A DNA stretch of 64,000 bases from Entomomonas moraniae (lineage in GTDB: Bacteria > Pseudomonadota > Gammaproteobacteria > Pseudomonadales > Pseudomonadaceae): the NCBI RefSeq assembly GCF_003991975.1, contig NZ_CP029822.1, positions 868,001-932,000 of the forward strand. Reading direction: 5' to 3'. Shown piece by piece: positions 10,287 through 24,126 of this stretch (position 1 is the stretch's first letter; every line of letters begins with the position of its first letter). The position numbers and the translations under genes were made by a program. A model generated the notes under the pieces. That model saw only the letters and a program-made list of their open reading frames with translations. It ran no database searches and was not told the origin of the DNA.

Positions 10287-11585
10287 ATGAATGAAACACT
10301 TCCAAACTATACACCAGAAGAGCGCCGTAAAAGAATTTGGGGAATTGTCGGGGCTGCATCTGGCAACCTTGTTGAATGGTTCGATTTCTATATCTATGCA
10401 GTTTTTGCTACCTATTTCACTGTTGCATTAACAGGCCCAGCGGAAGGATCAAAAGGTACTTTCTTTGTTTGGGGCGCTTTTGCATTAAGTTTCTTTATGC
10501 GCCCTTTAGGAAGTTGGCTATTTGGATGGATTGCCGATAGGTACGGTAGAAAACAATCTATGTTAATTTCTATTGTTATGATGGGGGCAGGATCATTCTG
10601 TTTTGCTTTATTACCTACTTATGAGCAAGTAGGTGTTTTAGCACCTGTTTTATTGTTGGTTGTTCGTTTATTCCAAGGGTTATCTGTGGGTGGTGAGTAT
10701 GGTGCAGTCGCTACTTATATGAGTGAGGTCGCGTTGAGAGGCCGTCGAGGTTTTTACGCATCATTCCAATATGTTACTCTTTCTGGCGGACAGCTATTAG
10801 CCAGCTTATTAGGGGTTATTCTTTTAGCCTTTTTATCTAATGAGCAACTTGAACAAGGCGGCTGGCGTATACCCTTTTTTATTGGTGGATTTGCAGCATT
10901 AATTTCACTCTGGGTACGTAGAAAATTAGAAGAAACAACGACAGCGGAACAACGAGAGTCAAAAGAATCAGGCAGTTTAATTGCATTATTTAGAGATCAC
11001 TGGAAACAGTTTTTCTTAGTTGTAGGCTATACAGCGGGCGGTTCATTAGCATTTTATACTATCACTGTTTACTCAAGAAATTATATGATGGGAATAGGGG
11101 TTGATCCTAAAGTTGTTGGTTATATTATGACTATAGGATTATTTGTTTTTATGCTAAGCCAGCCTGTATTTGGTGCAATTGGTGATAAAGTAGGTCGTAG
11201 AGCCTCTATGTTACTCTTTAGCGCCATTGGTGCAGTCTGTATCTATCCTATTATGGCTTGGGGTATGCCAACGATCAAAGATTCTGCTGTTATGCTAGGG
11301 ATTTTACTGATTATTATGATGTTTATTTTAAGCTTTTATACTTCCATTGGTGGCTTGGTAAAAGCAGAAATGTTTCCAACAGAGGTTCGTGCTTTAGGTG
11401 TTGGGCTATCTTATGCTGTAGGTAATGCACTTTTCGGTGGTACAGCAGTTTCAGTAGCTACAGAGTTTAAGTCAAGAGGACATGTAGAATACTTCTTTAT
11501 CTATGTGGCTATAATGCTTGTTGTTTGTTTCTTCTGTAGTTTTGCATTACCTAAGAAACCACAATACTTAGAAAATGATCATTAA
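10287..11585 (+). CDS. MFS transporter of the metabolite:H+ symporter (KgtP/ProP-like) family
   Basis: A 432-residue inner-membrane protein with about 12 predicted spans. Family features include ASGNLVEWFDFYIYAVFATY at the N-terminus and the loop 2-3 motif GWIADRYGRKQSM. FQGLSVGGEYGAVATYMSE follows, and GDKVGRRASML is the matching motif in the second half. This is the MHS group, which imports organic acids or compatible solutes with protons. The overall pattern looks closest to alpha-ketoglutarate permeases, but the substrate cannot be fixed from sequence reading. It appears to be a single transcription unit ending in a strong terminator. Confidence 0.85.
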   Translation: MNETLPNYTPEERRKRIWGIVGAASGNLVEWFDFYIYAVFATYFTVALTGPAEGSKGTFFVWGAFALSFFMRPLGSWLFGWIADRYGRKQSMLISIVMMGAGSFCFALLPTYEQVGVLAPVLLLVVRLFQGLSVGGEYGAVATYMSEVALRGRRGFYASFQYVTLSGGQLLASLLGVILLAFLSNEQLEQGGWRIPFFIGGFAALISLWVRRKLEETTTAEQRESKESGSLIALFRDHWKQFFLVVGYTAGGSLAFYTITVYSRNYMMGIGVDPKVVGYIMTIGLFVFMLSQPVFGAIGDKVGRRASMLLFSAIGAVCIYPIMAWGMPTIKDSAVMLGILLIIMMFILSFYTSIGGLVKAEMFPTEVRALGVGLSYAVGNALFGGTAVSVATEFKSRGHVEYFFIYVAIMLVVCFFCSFALPKKPQYLENDH

Positions 11586-11615
11586 GCAAAGTTATATAAC
11601 GTATAAATAGTTAAT

Positions 11616-11643
11616 AAAAAACCCAGTTTATCTGGGTTTTTTA
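11616..11643. terminator. Bidirectional intrinsic terminator
   Basis: AAACCCAG and CTGGGTTT (about 11619-11640) form a stem with A-residues on the left and T-residues on the right. It sits between the convergent transporter and purA genes and can serve both. Confidence 0.88.
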
Positions 11644-11664
11644 TTGGTTGGATATTTGTTGCTG

Positions 11665-14156
<2,492 letters not shown>

Positions 14157-14188
14157 TTATGTCCTCTGATAGTCACTAGAGTAGACGT

Positions 14189-14210
14189 AAAAAAGCCGGG
14201 CGTTCCCGGC
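14189..14210 (-). terminator. Intrinsic terminator of hldE
   Basis: Read on the minus strand, GCCGGGAACGCCCGGC (14210-14195) forms a GC-rich stem followed by TTTTTT. It lies about 40 bp after the hldE stop and just before hisZ. Confidence 0.9.
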
Positions 14211-14250
14211 GAAACGTTAATAATAACATGTTTTTTACTTGTCAAGGGAG

Positions 14251-15672
14251 TTATTGCCCTTTAATTTTGTTAACAATGGCTGTTGTAGAGCTATTTTCAA
14301 CCAGCCCTAATACATAAACCTCTCCACCATAGGCTTTAACAATGTCTGCACCAACCACTTCGTCTACAGTGTAGTCACCGCCTTTAACTAATACATCTGG
14401 TTTAACTGCTTGCAATAGGCGTTCAGGTGTTTCATCGCTAAAAAAAGTAACCCAGTCGACAGCCCCTAAGCCTGCTAATACAGCCATGCGACGATCAACA
14501 GTATTAATAGGGCGACCCAAGCCTTTTAGTTTTGTCACAGACGCATCATCGTTGATAGCTACAATTAAACGGCCACCTAAAGACCTAGCTTGTTCTAAGT
14601 AGGCTACATGGCCTGCATGTAAAATATCAAAGCAGCCATTAGTGAAAACAATTTTTTCGCCTTGTGCACGCGCATCTTCTACTGCAATCAGTAATTGCTC
14701 TAAGGAAACAATACCTTTCCCATTGCCTGTGTCTCGTTGTATGGCTCGGCGTAATTCTGGAGCACTGATACAAGCAGTTCCTAATTTAGCAACAACAATA
14801 CTGGCGGCTAGGTTTGAAATAGCGACAGCTTCTTCAATCTCTACACCTGAGGCTAAAGAGGCTGCCAAGGTAGAAATGACAGTATCGCCTGCACCAGTTA
14901 CATCAAAAACTTCATGGGCACGAGCGGGTAAGTGTAGCATTTGCTGATTTTTACGAAGTAGAGTCATGCCATGTTCACCACGGGTAATTAGCAGTGCTTC
15001 AAGATCTATGTCTTCAATGAGTCGTTGGGCTTTTTCAATCAGTTGATTTTCATCTTGGCATTTGCCAACAACTGCTTCGAACTCGGAAAGATTGGGGGTA
15101 AGTAGGGTGGCTCCACGATAAATACTAAAATCACTACCTTTAGGGTCAACGAGAACAGGAATATGAAGTTGTTTAGCAAGCTGTATAAGTTGTTGATGAT
15201 TTTGCAAAGTTCCTTTGCCGTAATCAGATAATAGTAATACTTTTACTTGGGGTAATAGATCCATTACATCGGTAGCGAGTGCTTCTTTGTTAACTTCAAA
15301 CGGTTCTTCAAAATCAACTCGTATTAGTTGTTGATGACGACTCATGACTCGTAGCTTAATGGTCGTTGGCTGACCCACAATACGTTGGAAAAAAGTCTTT
15401 ACGCCTGCTGAATTTAAGCTGTCAGTTAATGAGTCTGCAGCTTCATCTTCGCCAGTGGCCCCAATAAGCCATGTTTGTGCACCGAGTGCCGCTATATTGA
15501 GAGCTACATTGGCAGCACCTCCCGCACGATCTTCACATTGATTAACTTTAACGACAGGGACAGGTGCTTCAGGGGAAATTCGAGAAGTTCCACCATGCCA
15601 ATAACGATCAAGCATTACGTCACCTACAACTAATACAGAGGCTTGCTCAAAGGGGGGCATGGATAATTTCAT
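14251..15672 (-). CDS. hldE: Bifunctional heptose kinase / adenylyltransferase
   Basis: A 473-residue, two-domain enzyme of ADP-L-glycero-beta-D-manno-heptose synthesis for lipopolysaccharide inner core. The N-terminal ribokinase-like domain (about 1-320) has VVGDVMLDRYWHGGTSRISP, EDRAGGAANVALNIAALG and the catalytic VFDVTGAGDTVISTLA. The C-terminal nucleotidyltransferase domain (about 340-473) has VFTNGCFDILHAGHVAYLEQ with the HxGH motif, plus KPDVLVKGGDY. Both active-site regions look intact. It is transcribed alone, divergent from the ferredoxin gene, and ends in its own terminator. Cytoplasmic. Confidence 0.97.
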   Translation of the reverse strand: MKLSMPPFEQASVLVVGDVMLDRYWHGGTSRISPEAPVPVVKVNQCEDRAGGAANVALNIAALGAQTWLIGATGEDEAADSLTDSLNSAGVKTFFQRIVGQPTTIKLRVMSRHQQLIRVDFEEPFEVNKEALATDVMDLLPQVKVLLLSDYGKGTLQNHQQLIQLAKQLHIPVLVDPKGSDFSIYRGATLLTPNLSEFEAVVGKCQDENQLIEKAQRLIEDIDLEALLITRGEHGMTLLRKNQQMLHLPARAHEVFDVTGAGDTVISTLAASLASGVEIEEAVAISNLAASIVVAKLGTACISAPELRRAIQRDTGNGKGIVSLEQLLIAVEDARAQGEKIVFTNGCFDILHAGHVAYLEQARSLGGRLIVAINDDASVTKLKGLGRPINTVDRRMAVLAGLGAVDWVTFFSDETPERLLQAVKPDVLVKGGDYTVDEVVGADIVKAYGGEVYVLGLVENSSTTAIVNKIKGQ

Positions 15673-15829
15673 TCTTTCTCCTAAATAAAAGGATTGTTGG
15701 GTAAATAGCTTATTACGCTAGTTTAAGAATGGCAATATTATATAACAACTGAGAGTTAATGACGAAATTATCTGACTGGTAATGTATACTATTGTTAAAT
15801 AGATTGATTTAAATAAGCGTAAACTCAAA

Positions 15830-16651
15830 ATGTCTTTAATTAGTTTAATTGATACGTTACTCCCTCAAACACAATGTACTAAATGCGGTCATCAAGGATG
15901 TAAACCTTATGCTGAGGCTATTGCACAAGGCGAAGCTATTAATAAATGCCCACCTGGTGGTGAAGAAACGATTAAGGCGTTAGCAGCTTTATTAGATAAA
16001 CCTGTCGTAGAATTAGCCGAGCCATTTATCCCCGCACAGGTTGCCTTTATACGTGAAGCTGAATGTATTGGTTGTACTAAATGTATTCAAGCGTGTCCTG
16101 TGGATGCTATTGTAGGGGCAGCGAAGCTTATGCATACCGTCATTAGTCAAGAATGCACAGGATGTGATTTGTGTGTTACCCCATGCCCTGTTGACTGTAT
16201 TGATATGGTGTGTTTACCAAAGCAATTGGTGGCGTTAACAGGCGACTCTGTTACTACTGAAGAGGAGCGAGTAATTCGTCAATTAAGAAGAGACCATGCA
16301 AGAACTCGGTTTGAGTTCCATAAGTTACGGTTAAAGCGAGAGATTCAGCGTAAACAGGCAGAAAAGAAAGCCCGATTAGAAAAAATATCAACCCAAGGAG
16401 CAACTAAAATTTCACCCTCGGTGGTGGTAGAGCAAGTTAAAGCAAAGAAATCAGCGGCGAACATATTAAGTGCAGAGCAAAAACGTTTAAAAATAGAGTT
16501 GGCAATGGTTCAAGTTGCTTTTAATAAGGTTGAAAAGCAATTAAAGCAACATAATACGGCAGAGTTGCAGCAGCAATTAGATAAATTGGCGATGAAGCTA
16601 GCTGAGGCACAATTAGCTTTTAATCAGTCCTTGGATGTTAAGGGCGAGTAA
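15830..16651 (+). CDS. RsxB/RnfB-like ferredoxin with coiled-coil C-terminal extension
   Basis: A 273-residue protein. It begins with the RnfB-type four-cysteine cluster segment ([20 protein letters not shown] ... KCPPGG), followed by two 4Fe-4S clusters: [16 protein letters not shown] and [16 protein letters not shown]. The family relays electrons within the Rnf/Rsx membrane complex. The membrane anchor usually found at the RnfB N-terminus is absent, so this form is soluble. After residue 150 comes a charged, helix-rich tail of about 120 residues with coiled-coil character ([36 protein letters not shown]). No other rnf genes are adjacent. It may be the shortened RsxB of Pseudomonas-type bacteria or a stand-alone ferredoxin. 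Confidence 0.85.
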   Translation: MSLISLIDTLLPQTQCTKCGHQGCKPYAEAIAQGEAINKCPPGGEETIKALAALLDKPVVELAEPFIPAQVAFIREAECIGCTKCIQACPVDAIVGAAKLMHTVISQECTGCDLCVTPCPVDCIDMVCLPKQLVALTGDSVTTEEERVIRQLRRDHARTRFEFHKLRLKREIQRKQAEKKARLEKISTQGATKISPSVVVEQVKAKKSAANILSAEQKRLKIELAMVQVAFNKVEKQLKQHNTAELQQQLDKLAMKLAEAQLAFNQSLDVKGE

Positions 16652-16682
16652 AGAAGTTTGATCTAGAAGTTAAATAATAATA

Positions 16683-16711
16683 GTAGATCATCAAGAATTA
16701 TGATGATCTAC
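16683..16711. terminator. Hairpin between convergent genes
   Basis: GTAGATCATCA (16683-16693) and TGATGATCTAC (16701-16711) form a perfect 11-bp stem with a 7-nt loop. It lies between the ends of the ferredoxin and autotransporter genes. The T-tract is weak on both strands, so the terminator call is moderate. Confidence 0.65.
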
Positions 16712-16735
16712 AAATTATTTTAAAATAGGTGCTAA

Positions 16736-19360
16736 TTAAAAGCGGAACTGATAACCGGCCTTAACGCCCCAAGGTTGTTCCATTTTACTGCCATTTTCAT
16801 ACGAGGCATTAATAAAGAAGTTATGTTGCTTGGCTACATTAAAGTTAACACCAGCACCATAGCGTTGACGTGTACCAATTTGATCGCTATCTAAACGATT
16901 ATTATTAACGACAACGCGCCCAGTACCAGAAAACTCTTGAATATGAGAGACTTCGACATAAGGCTCTACGACTACGTTATCATAAGTCATTTTAGTACCA
17001 GCAACGATTCCCGCACGGCCATTGAATAGATCCATACTATTGCTCTTTACTTCCATACCGTTGCTAAGTGAGTAGCTTCTACCTCTTAAATGAGAAGCTG
17101 TTAATTGTAATTGAGGTTCAATAAACCAAGTTTTTTCAAACGTAAAGCGTTTACCACCCTCAACACTTAAGCCAAGAGCGTTACTAGTGTAATCCCCCTT
17201 AACCTTTTGGCCAGAGTTATCGTGATAGCTTATTTTATTTTTCATATGGCCATATTTTGCTACTGTATCTAGATAATAGCCGTTATCAAATATTGCTGTT
17301 CCATATAAACCATAAGTTTGTGATTTAATAGAACCATTGGCTCCCTCTTTAAAATCCAAAGTACTGCGAGAGAAACCGGTCATTGCGCCCAGGTAGAAGA
17401 CTCCACCATCAAAGCTAAAAGCTTTATCTACACCAACTTGTGTTCCATTATATTGTTGCTGATAAGCTCGGCTAGAGTCAGGAGATGCATGAATTTCATG
17501 AGAAAGCTGTCTTACCCAAACACCACCTGTACGATTAGTATCTAATCTTAAATCACCCATCCGGTTCATTAAAGATCCCATTTCTTCTTCCCACATACTG
17601 GCAGTGGCACTATGCATGCCTACTGCTGCATTAGCGCCTGTTGATAGGGAGTTACCTTGGCTCCCGCCTTTGGCCCCTTCATTCACTAATGTCCAATCAT
17701 TTCCTTGTTGCTCTAAGCCGTAACGATAAGTACCAATATCTACACTATTTAGGTTAAGTGCAAAACTCCCCATACCGGCTTGGCCAGATTTTACAACGGT
17801 TAAGCTATCAGCACTGGTTGGCTCTACTCCTGTATCTTTGATAAAAAGTTTATTGTTACCATTGACGGCACCAGTAACATTAATTAAATCTCCAGTGTCA
17901 TTAGCCATTTGAGTTTGCATATAATAGTTACCATCACCATTTAAGTTCCCATCAACATTTAAAACATTACCTACGGCGGCGGTGGATGAATTAAACGCAT
18001 TGGTTAAATAAACGTTACCACTATTTGTTACATCACCTGCTATATTAATTGTTGTAGTGGAGTCATTCCCAACAAGCGCTACATTGCCTGTGTTGGTGAT
18101 ATTACCGGTAATATTGGTTGTCATTGCTCCAGAGGAGTCTTTTTCACCCAAAAGCATACTCCCCTCATTGGAAATATCGCCTGAGTAAGTAATATTATCC
18201 CCTAAATTTATAATGCCTTTATTATCAAGTCCGTTGGTAGAGTTAATGTTTGTGTTAGAAGCAATGTTGAGCACATTATTATTATTAACTTGTGTTGAGT
18301 AGCTTCCTGTTCCTGATACATTCATTACACCATCATTTTCAAATGTTCCTTCATTAAAATTAAATCCATCGGTTATATTAAGAGTACCTTCATTTTGGAG
18401 TGTTGTGTTGAGAAAATCAATATTACCAGTTGCTGTGGTCGTACCTGTATTATTAAAACTGGAGTTGGATAGTATTATATCTCCTGAAACGTTTAAATTT
18501 CCTGCATTAGTAATGGTGGCTTGATCAGCATTTACAGAGGATTCTGATTGACAACCATTGGTGGTAGTGCAGGAAGTAATATTCATTGTTCCAGATGCGT
18601 TATTTGTAATAGTGGCTCCTGCTGCATTGTTACCAACAATATTCATTGTACTGTTTGAGTTATTGGTAAGGGATACACCCTCTGCACTGTTCTCAATAAT
18701 ATTGATAGTACCCTCTGTGTTAGTAATATCGGCTCCTGTTACCGTGTTACCTATGATGTCCATCGTGGAGCCTGCTCCAGCGTTAGTGATTGTTGCACTG
18801 TCAGCTGAGTTTTGTTTGATGAGCATGTAGCCATTATTTGAGTTTGAAATTTGAGCATTATTAGCATAGTTAGAATCAATAAACATGCTAGAGCCATCGT
18901 TATTTAAGTGGACACTATCGGCATAGTTTTTGTAGAGTACAACATTGTTTTTAGTAGGGTCTCCATTACCTGTGGTTGCTATCGTTACAAATGAACCATT
19001 GCCATCTGATGAAACATTCGCTCCTTCATAAACTCCAACGTTATAGTCATTGCCATCATATACGATATTATTAAATGTACCTGAGGATGTACTTTCACCA
19101 GAGGTATATCGCTCACCGTTTACTTCCATGTCAGTAAGACCTGTCTTTGGGTCTACAAAGTAACTTGTACCATTGGTATCTTGTTGAAAGTAAGGATTAG
19201 TACCATTGTTATAATAAAAGTCTTGATAATTGCTTCCAGTATTATCGGTTGTTGGCGTAGCATTGCCATAAGCATCTTGGCCTGTAGCAAAGGCATGAGT
19301 GGATGTTAGTACCGAAATTACTACTGGTAGTATACTGAACTTTTTGTTAATGCTTTTCAT
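16736..19360 (-). CDS. Autotransporter with asparagine/threonine-rich repeat passenger
   Basis: An 874-residue type Va secretion protein. A signal peptide (about 1-25, ending AFA) leads to a long passenger domain of beta-helix type. About residues 140-265 carry an imperfect repeat of some 18-20 residues around TMNIxGNxAxGATITN (NSTMNIVGNNAAGATITNNA, TINIIENSAEGVSLTN). Beyond this come INxTGNVxLxG-type blades. From about residue 600 the C-terminal translocator begins (GVWVRQLSHEIHAS), ending in GVKAGYQFRF with the terminal phenylalanine needed for outer-membrane insertion. It should be anchored in the outer membrane with the passenger exposed. No protease or lipase catalytic triad could be seen, so adhesion is the likeliest role. 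Confidence 0.88.
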   Translation of the reverse strand: MKSINKKFSILPVVISVLTSTHAFATGQDAYGNATPTTDNTGSNYQDFYYNNGTNPYFQQDTNGTSYFVDPKTGLTDMEVNGERYTSGESTSSGTFNNIVYDGNDYNVGVYEGANVSSDGNGSFVTIATTGNGDPTKNNVVLYKNYADSVHLNNDGSSMFIDSNYANNAQISNSNNGYMLIKQNSADSATITNAGAGSTMDIIGNTVTGADITNTEGTINIIENSAEGVSLTNNSNSTMNIVGNNAAGATITNNASGTMNITSCTTTNGCQSESSVNADQATITNAGNLNVSGDIILSNSSFNNTGTTTATGNIDFLNTTLQNEGTLNITDGFNFNEGTFENDGVMNVSGTGSYSTQVNNNNVLNIASNTNINSTNGLDNKGIINLGDNITYSGDISNEGSMLLGEKDSSGAMTTNITGNITNTGNVALVGNDSTTTINIAGDVTNSGNVYLTNAFNSSTAAVGNVLNVDGNLNGDGNYYMQTQMANDTGDLINVTGAVNGNNKLFIKDTGVEPTSADSLTVVKSGQAGMGSFALNLNSVDIGTYRYGLEQQGNDWTLVNEGAKGGSQGNSLSTGANAAVGMHSATASMWEEEMGSLMNRMGDLRLDTNRTGGVWVRQLSHEIHASPDSSRAYQQQYNGTQVGVDKAFSFDGGVFYLGAMTGFSRSTLDFKEGANGSIKSQTYGLYGTAIFDNGYYLDTVAKYGHMKNKISYHDNSGQKVKGDYTSNALGLSVEGGKRFTFEKTWFIEPQLQLTASHLRGRSYSLSNGMEVKSNSMDLFNGRAGIVAGTKMTYDNVVVEPYVEVSHIQEFSGTGRVVVNNNRLDSDQIGTRQRYGAGVNFNVAKQHNFFINASYENGSKMEQPWGVKAGYQFRF

Positions 19361-19790
19361 AAATCATTTCCTGAGGAATGAGTAAGTAAAAAATATTTAA
19401 AGGTTAGATAACAGACATAAAACTGCTTAAATCAACCCTAACATACAAAAGTCGTATTGAATGTTTTGGATTAGTTAAAATGCTGAATAGTTCTCATTTT
19501 TTGTGAAAATATATACAACAAAATATTACGAGTGAATGTAGTATAGGTAAGAAATACCAAAGCTTAATAATTAACGAGTTGTGGTTTAAAAAACCATTTT
19601 AGAAGGGTAAATATATTTTTTGATATATCAATACAAGTTATTCGTGTTATTTTATCCATGGAGCAAGAGTGATGAAAATTGATAATAATTAGTTGTTTTA
19701 GTGTAAAGATTAAGTAAAATTACTTTTTTAAATTTAAGGATAATTATACAGTTATTCAATTTTATATGGATTTGACTGTAGACTGTAAAG
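19361..19790. other. AT-rich divergent intergenic region
   Basis: About 430 bp between the divergent autotransporter and efflux genes. I see no convincing coding frame. A short hairpin-prone stretch, GGTTTAAAAAACC (19584-19596), is present. The region must hold both promoters, but no -35/-10 pair stands out enough to place. Confidence 0.5.
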
Positions 19791-21029
19791 ATGACTGATC
19801 AACGAGATATTATGCCAACACATCAACAAAATGGAACTAAAAGGAAAAGGGTAATTATAGCAGGGATTGTTACTCTTGTGATTATTATAGGTTGTGTATG
19901 GTGGTATAAAACACGGTTATCAGGGCAAGCTACAACAAAACCAGCTGATGATGGAATGTTTAACAGCGGAGCTATTCCCGTCAAAGTTGAAGCGGCTTAT
20001 AGTGGTAGCTTTGTAAAATATGCAAAAGCTTTAGGAACAGTCAATGCTTATAATACTGTGAGTATTGTTAGCCGTGTGCAAGGTGAGTTAGTAAAAGTAT
20101 TGTTTACTGAGGGGCAGCAAGTTAAAGAGGGCGATTTATTAGCTGTTATTGACCCAAGACCTTATGAAGCAGCACTTGAACAAGCTAAAGGAACGCTTAA
20201 GCAAAATCAGGCACAATTGCAAAATGCAAATTCAGAGTTGGTGCGCTATCAAAAACTTATAAAGCAAGACTCTATTGCTAAACAAACTTATGACTCACAA
20301 TTAGCATTAGTTCGGCAATATCAAGGTACGGTACTAAGTAGCCAAGCCCAAGTTAAAGATGCTGAGTTAAATCTAGAGTTTACACAAATAAAAGCTCCCA
20401 TCTCTGGGCGTTTAGGCCTCAGACAAATTGATATAGGCAACTATATTAAAGTGGGGGATACGACGCCATTAATTACGATTACTCAAACACAACCTATTTC
20501 AGCGACATTTACACTGCCTGAAACACAGTTACCTGAAGTTGCTAAGCATTTAGCGCAAGGGCAAAGGCTAGTGGTAGAGGCTTGGGATAGTAGTAATACA
20601 CAGTTATTGGCAACAGGTATTGTGGAAACACTGGACAACCAAATTAATACCAGTACAGGAACTATCTTGGTTAAAGCTCGTTTTGATAACAGTGACCAAA
20701 TATTATTCCCTAATCAGTTTGTAAATATTAAATTAAAATTAGCAACACTAGAAGACGCATTAATTATCCCTACGGATGCAATTCAGTACGGTAATAAGGG
20801 TACGTTTGTTTATGTGGTAAATGGTGACAAAGTACACTTAAACTATATTACGCTAGGCAGTAGTGATACAGATAAAACCGTTGTTTTGAGTGGTTTAAAT
20901 GTAGGAGATAAGGTTATTTTAGAGGGAACAGATAGGCTACGTGAAAATACTAAGGTAGAGATTATAGGCTCTGTATCAGATCTTTCTGATAAATCAAAAA
21001 TAGAGACAGCGCCTGTAAGTGAGAAGTAG
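19791..21029 (+). CDS. mdtA: MdtA/MuxA-type RND periplasmic adaptor
   Basis: A 412-residue membrane-fusion protein. A short cytoplasmic N-terminus and one transmembrane helix (about 21-41) precede a biotinyl-lipoyl-like region ([34 protein letters not shown]), a helical hairpin (about 120-175), the second lipoyl half ([20 protein letters not shown]) and beta-barrel domains with IPTDAIQYG. It bridges the inner-membrane pump to the outer-membrane channel. It starts a four-gene operon with two RND pumps and an outer-membrane factor, the MdtABC/MuxABC-OpmB layout. An in-frame ATG at 19812 is an alternative start. Confidence 0.92.
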   Translation: MTDQRDIMPTHQQNGTKRKRVIIAGIVTLVIIIGCVWWYKTRLSGQATTKPADDGMFNSGAIPVKVEAAYSGSFVKYAKALGTVNAYNTVSIVSRVQGELVKVLFTEGQQVKEGDLLAVIDPRPYEAALEQAKGTLKQNQAQLQNANSELVRYQKLIKQDSIAKQTYDSQLALVRQYQGTVLSSQAQVKDAELNLEFTQIKAPISGRLGLRQIDIGNYIKVGDTTPLITITQTQPISATFTLPETQLPEVAKHLAQGQRLVVEAWDSSNTQLLATGIVETLDNQINTSTGTILVKARFDNSDQILFPNQFVNIKLKLATLEDALIIPTDAIQYGNKGTFVYVVNGDKVHLNYITLGSSDTDKTVVLSGLNVGDKVILEGTDRLRENTKVEIIGSVSDLSDKSKIETAPVSEK

Positions 21030-21031
21030 TA

Positions 21032-24000
21032 ATGAATATTTCTCATCCTTTTATTGTTAGACCGGTCGCTACAACTTTATTAATGATAGCCCTGCTAATC
21101 TCTGGGCTTATTGCTTATAAAATGTTACCGGTAGCAGCCTTACCGCAAGTAGATTATCCTACTATTCGAGTGGTGACTTATTATCCAGGGGCAAGCCCTG
21201 AAGTGATGACAAGTGCCGTAACAGCGCCTTTAGAGAGACAGTTTGGCCAAATGGCGGGGCTTTCTCAAATGTCATCAACCAGTGCTAATGGTGCATCCAT
21301 TATCACACTACGCTTTTCTTTAGACACTGATTTAGGTGTGGCCGAACAAGAAGTTCAATCATCTATTAATGCGGCGACCAATGACTTACCGACGAATTTA
21401 CCTGCACCACCGGTTTACAATAAGGTAAATCCTGGTGATACGCCTATTTTAACCCTAGCAATCACTTCAGATACACTACCTTTACCTACCGTTCGTGATC
21501 TAGTTGATACACGCATGGCACAAAAAATAGCACAAATCACTGGGGTAGGGTTGGTCAGTATTGCGGGGGGGCAAAAACCTGCTGTGCGAATCAAAGTCGA
21601 CCCACAAAAATTAGCGGCCTATGGCATGGGACTAGAGGATGTTAGAACCCTCATCACAACAGCCAATATTAATCAACCTAAAGGAACATTAGATGGTCCA
21701 ACGCGCCAATCAATGATTGATGCAAATGACCAGCTAACTTCGGTCAAAGCTTATGAAGATTTAATTTTAGGCTATAAAAATGGCGCTATATTAAGATTAG
21801 GTGATATAGCAACCGTTAGCCATGGACGTGAAGATGACCGATTGGCAGCGTGGGCTAATCAGAAAGAAACTATTCTATTAAATATTCAACGCCAACCCGA
21901 TGCCAATGTGATTGAGGTAGTTAATCATATTAAATCCATTTTGCCACAGCTAACAGCTACGTTACCAACAGGGGTTGACGTTAAAGAGCTGACCAATCGT
22001 ACTGAAACAATTCGTTCTTCTATTGAGGGGGTGCAACATGAAATGTTTCTAGCGATTGCTTTAGTCGTTTTGGTTACTTTCTTGTTTTTACGTAATATTC
22101 CTGCAACCATTATTCCCTCTATTGCTGTCCCTCTGTCTATTGTAGGAACCTTTGGGGTAATGTACCTTGCAGACTTTTCTATCAATAACTTAACGTTAAT
22201 GGCGCTTACTATCGCTACAGGCTTTGTGGTAGATGATGCTATTGTGATGTTGGAAAATATTGCACGGTATATAGAGGAGGGTGATACTCCGTTAGAGGCT
22301 GCACTGAAGGGAGCTAAAGAAATTGGTTTTACACTGGTTTCATTGACGCTCTCATTAATTGCTGTACTAATTCCTTTGCTCTTTATGGCCGATGTTGTGG
22401 GTAGGTTGTTTAGGGAGTTTGCTATTACCCTAGCTGTAGCTATTTTAATCTCGCTGTTAGTGTCATTAACGCTCACCCCAATGATGTGTGCTAAACTGCT
22501 AAGGCATGTGCCTGATGAAAAGCAGGAGGCTTTTTATAAAAAAGCAGGGGCGGTTATTGATTGGCTTATTGAATATTATGGTAAGGGATTAACCTTTGTA
22601 TTACGCCACCAAATAGCTACTTTATTGGTAGCGGTTGCAACCTTTGTTTTAACCGTTGTACTTTATATTGTGATCCCTAAAGGTTTTTTCCCTGAACAAG
22701 ATACTGGGGTGATTCAGGGAATTTCAGAAGCCTCCCAAAATATTTCTTTTAAGGCGATGGCCGAAAGACAACAAAAATTAGTGGATGTGATTCTTGAAAA
22801 TCCGAATGTAGTTAGTTTATCGTCCTATATTGGTGTTGATGGCGATAATACCACCTTAAATAGCGGACGCATTCTCATTAATTTAAAACCTCATGATGCG
22901 CGTAGTGCAACAGCATCACAAGTGATTGCTGAACTACAGCCAGAGCTTGCTAAAGTAATGGGCATTCATCTTTATATGCAACCTATTCAAGATTTAAGCA
23001 TAGAAGATAAAGTTAGCCGTACCCAATACCAGTTTACTTTGAACTCACCTGATGAAGACTTGTTAAGAGAGTGGACACCACGACTAATCACTGCTCTAAA
23101 TAATCAGCCAGAACTGGTTGATGTAACCAGTGATTTGCAAAATAAAGGTTTACAAGCCTATTTGAATATAGATCGTGATATGGCGAGCCGTTTAGGCATT
23201 AAAGTTTCAGATATTATGGACACGCTCTATAATGCGTATGGTCAACGACAAATATCCACTATTTTTACTCAAGCGAATCAATACCGTATTGTATTAGAAG
23301 CTAATAATGTGATGACTGATGGCATTGATGCATTAAACAACCTATACGTTGTAACGACTTCAGGTGAGAAGATTCCATTAACTAATTTAGTGAAGATAGA
23401 ACAAAGGCCTGCTTCATTAACCATTAATCATATTGCTCAGTTTCCTGCGGTAACCTTATCATTTAACTTAGCACAAGGTGTTTCTATTGGTGAGGCAGTT
23501 GATATTATTAGCCAAGTGAAGGCAGACCTTAATTTACCATCCTCTATTGAGATGAGTTTTCAAGGGGTGGCAGAGGCTTTTAAGGCATCATTATCAAGTA
23601 CATTATTCTTAATCTTAGCAGCTATTGTAACGATGTACATAGTGTTGGGTATTTTGTATGAAAGTTATATTCACCCTATTACTATCTTGTCAACATTGCC
23701 TTCGGCTGCGGTAGGGGCCTTATTGGCGTTAATGATCAGTGGTAACGAGCTTGGGTTGATTGCGATTATTGGTATTATACTACTGATTGGTATTGTGAAG
23801 AAAAATGCCATTATGATGATTGACTTTGCTTTAGAGGCTGAGCGTCATCAAGGGTTAACGGCTGATAAAGCTATTTATCAAGCGGCTTTACTCCGTTTCC
23901 GTCCCATTTTAATGACCACCTTAGCGGCATTATTTGGTGCTATTCCATTAATGTTTGCGACAGGTTCAGGTGCTGAGTTACGTCAACCACTCGGTTACGC

Positions 24001-24118
24001 AATGGTGGGGGGATTATTATTAAGTCAGTTATTAACACTGTTTACGACACCTGTTATCTATTTATTCTTTGATCGTCTGTCGCTTAATACACATCCTAAA
24101 AAAATGACTAGGGTTTAA
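21032..24118 (+). CDS. mdtB: MdtB/MuxB-type RND multidrug efflux permease
   Basis: A 1028-residue RND pump with the usual 12 transmembrane helices and two large periplasmic loops. The N-terminus ([20 protein letters not shown]) and [15 protein letters not shown] are typical. The proton-relay aspartates are present in TM4 ([16 protein letters not shown]) and the TM10 lysine in [16 protein letters not shown]. In this system two different pumps form a heteromultimer that exports drugs and other amphiphiles using the proton gradient. The gene begins 2 bp after the adaptor stop and is followed 8 bp later by the second pump gene. Confidence 0.93.
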   Translation: MNISHPFIVRPVATTLLMIALLISGLIAYKMLPVAALPQVDYPTIRVVTYYPGASPEVMTSAVTAPLERQFGQMAGLSQMSSTSANGASIITLRFSLDTDLGVAEQEVQSSINAATNDLPTNLPAPPVYNKVNPGDTPILTLAITSDTLPLPTVRDLVDTRMAQKIAQITGVGLVSIAGGQKPAVRIKVDPQKLAAYGMGLEDVRTLITTANINQPKGTLDGPTRQSMIDANDQLTSVKAYEDLILGYKNGAILRLGDIATVSHGREDDRLAAWANQKETILLNIQRQPDANVIEVVNHIKSILPQLTATLPTGVDVKELTNRTETIRSSIEGVQHEMFLAIALVVLVTFLFLRNIPATIIPSIAVPLSIVGTFGVMYLADFSINNLTLMALTIATGFVVDDAIVMLENIARYIEEGDTPLEAALKGAKEIGFTLVSLTLSLIAVLIPLLFMADVVGRLFREFAITLAVAILISLLVSLTLTPMMCAKLLRHVPDEKQEAFYKKAGAVIDWLIEYYGKGLTFVLRHQIATLLVAVATFVLTVVLYIVIPKGFFPEQDTGVIQGISEASQNISFKAMAERQQKLVDVILENPNVVSLSSYIGVDGDNTTLNSGRILINLKPHDARSATASQVIAELQPELAKVMGIHLYMQPIQDLSIEDKVSRTQYQFTLNSPDEDLLREWTPRLITALNNQPELVDVTSDLQNKGLQAYLNIDRDMASRLGIKVSDIMDTLYNAYGQRQISTIFTQANQYRIVLEANNVMTDGIDALNNLYVVTTSGEKIPLTNLVKIEQRPASLTINHIAQFPAVTLSFNLAQGVSIGEAVDIISQVKADLNLPSSIEMSFQGVAEAFKASLSSTLFLILAAIVTMYIVLGILYESYIHPITILSTLPSAAVGALLALMISGNELGLIAIIGIILLIGIVKKNAIMMIDFALEAERHQGLTADKAIYQAALLRFRPILMTTLAALFGAIPLMFATGSGAELRQPLGYAMVGGLLLSQLLTLFTTPVIYLFFDRLSLNTHPKKMTRV

Positions 24119-24126
24119 TACTCGTT

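Noticed and set aside
18558..18830. 90-codon frame on the plus strand inside the first autotransporter
   Set aside because: It is the antisense shadow of the repeat passenger; the valine-rich repeat pattern follows from the asparagine/threonine codons opposite.
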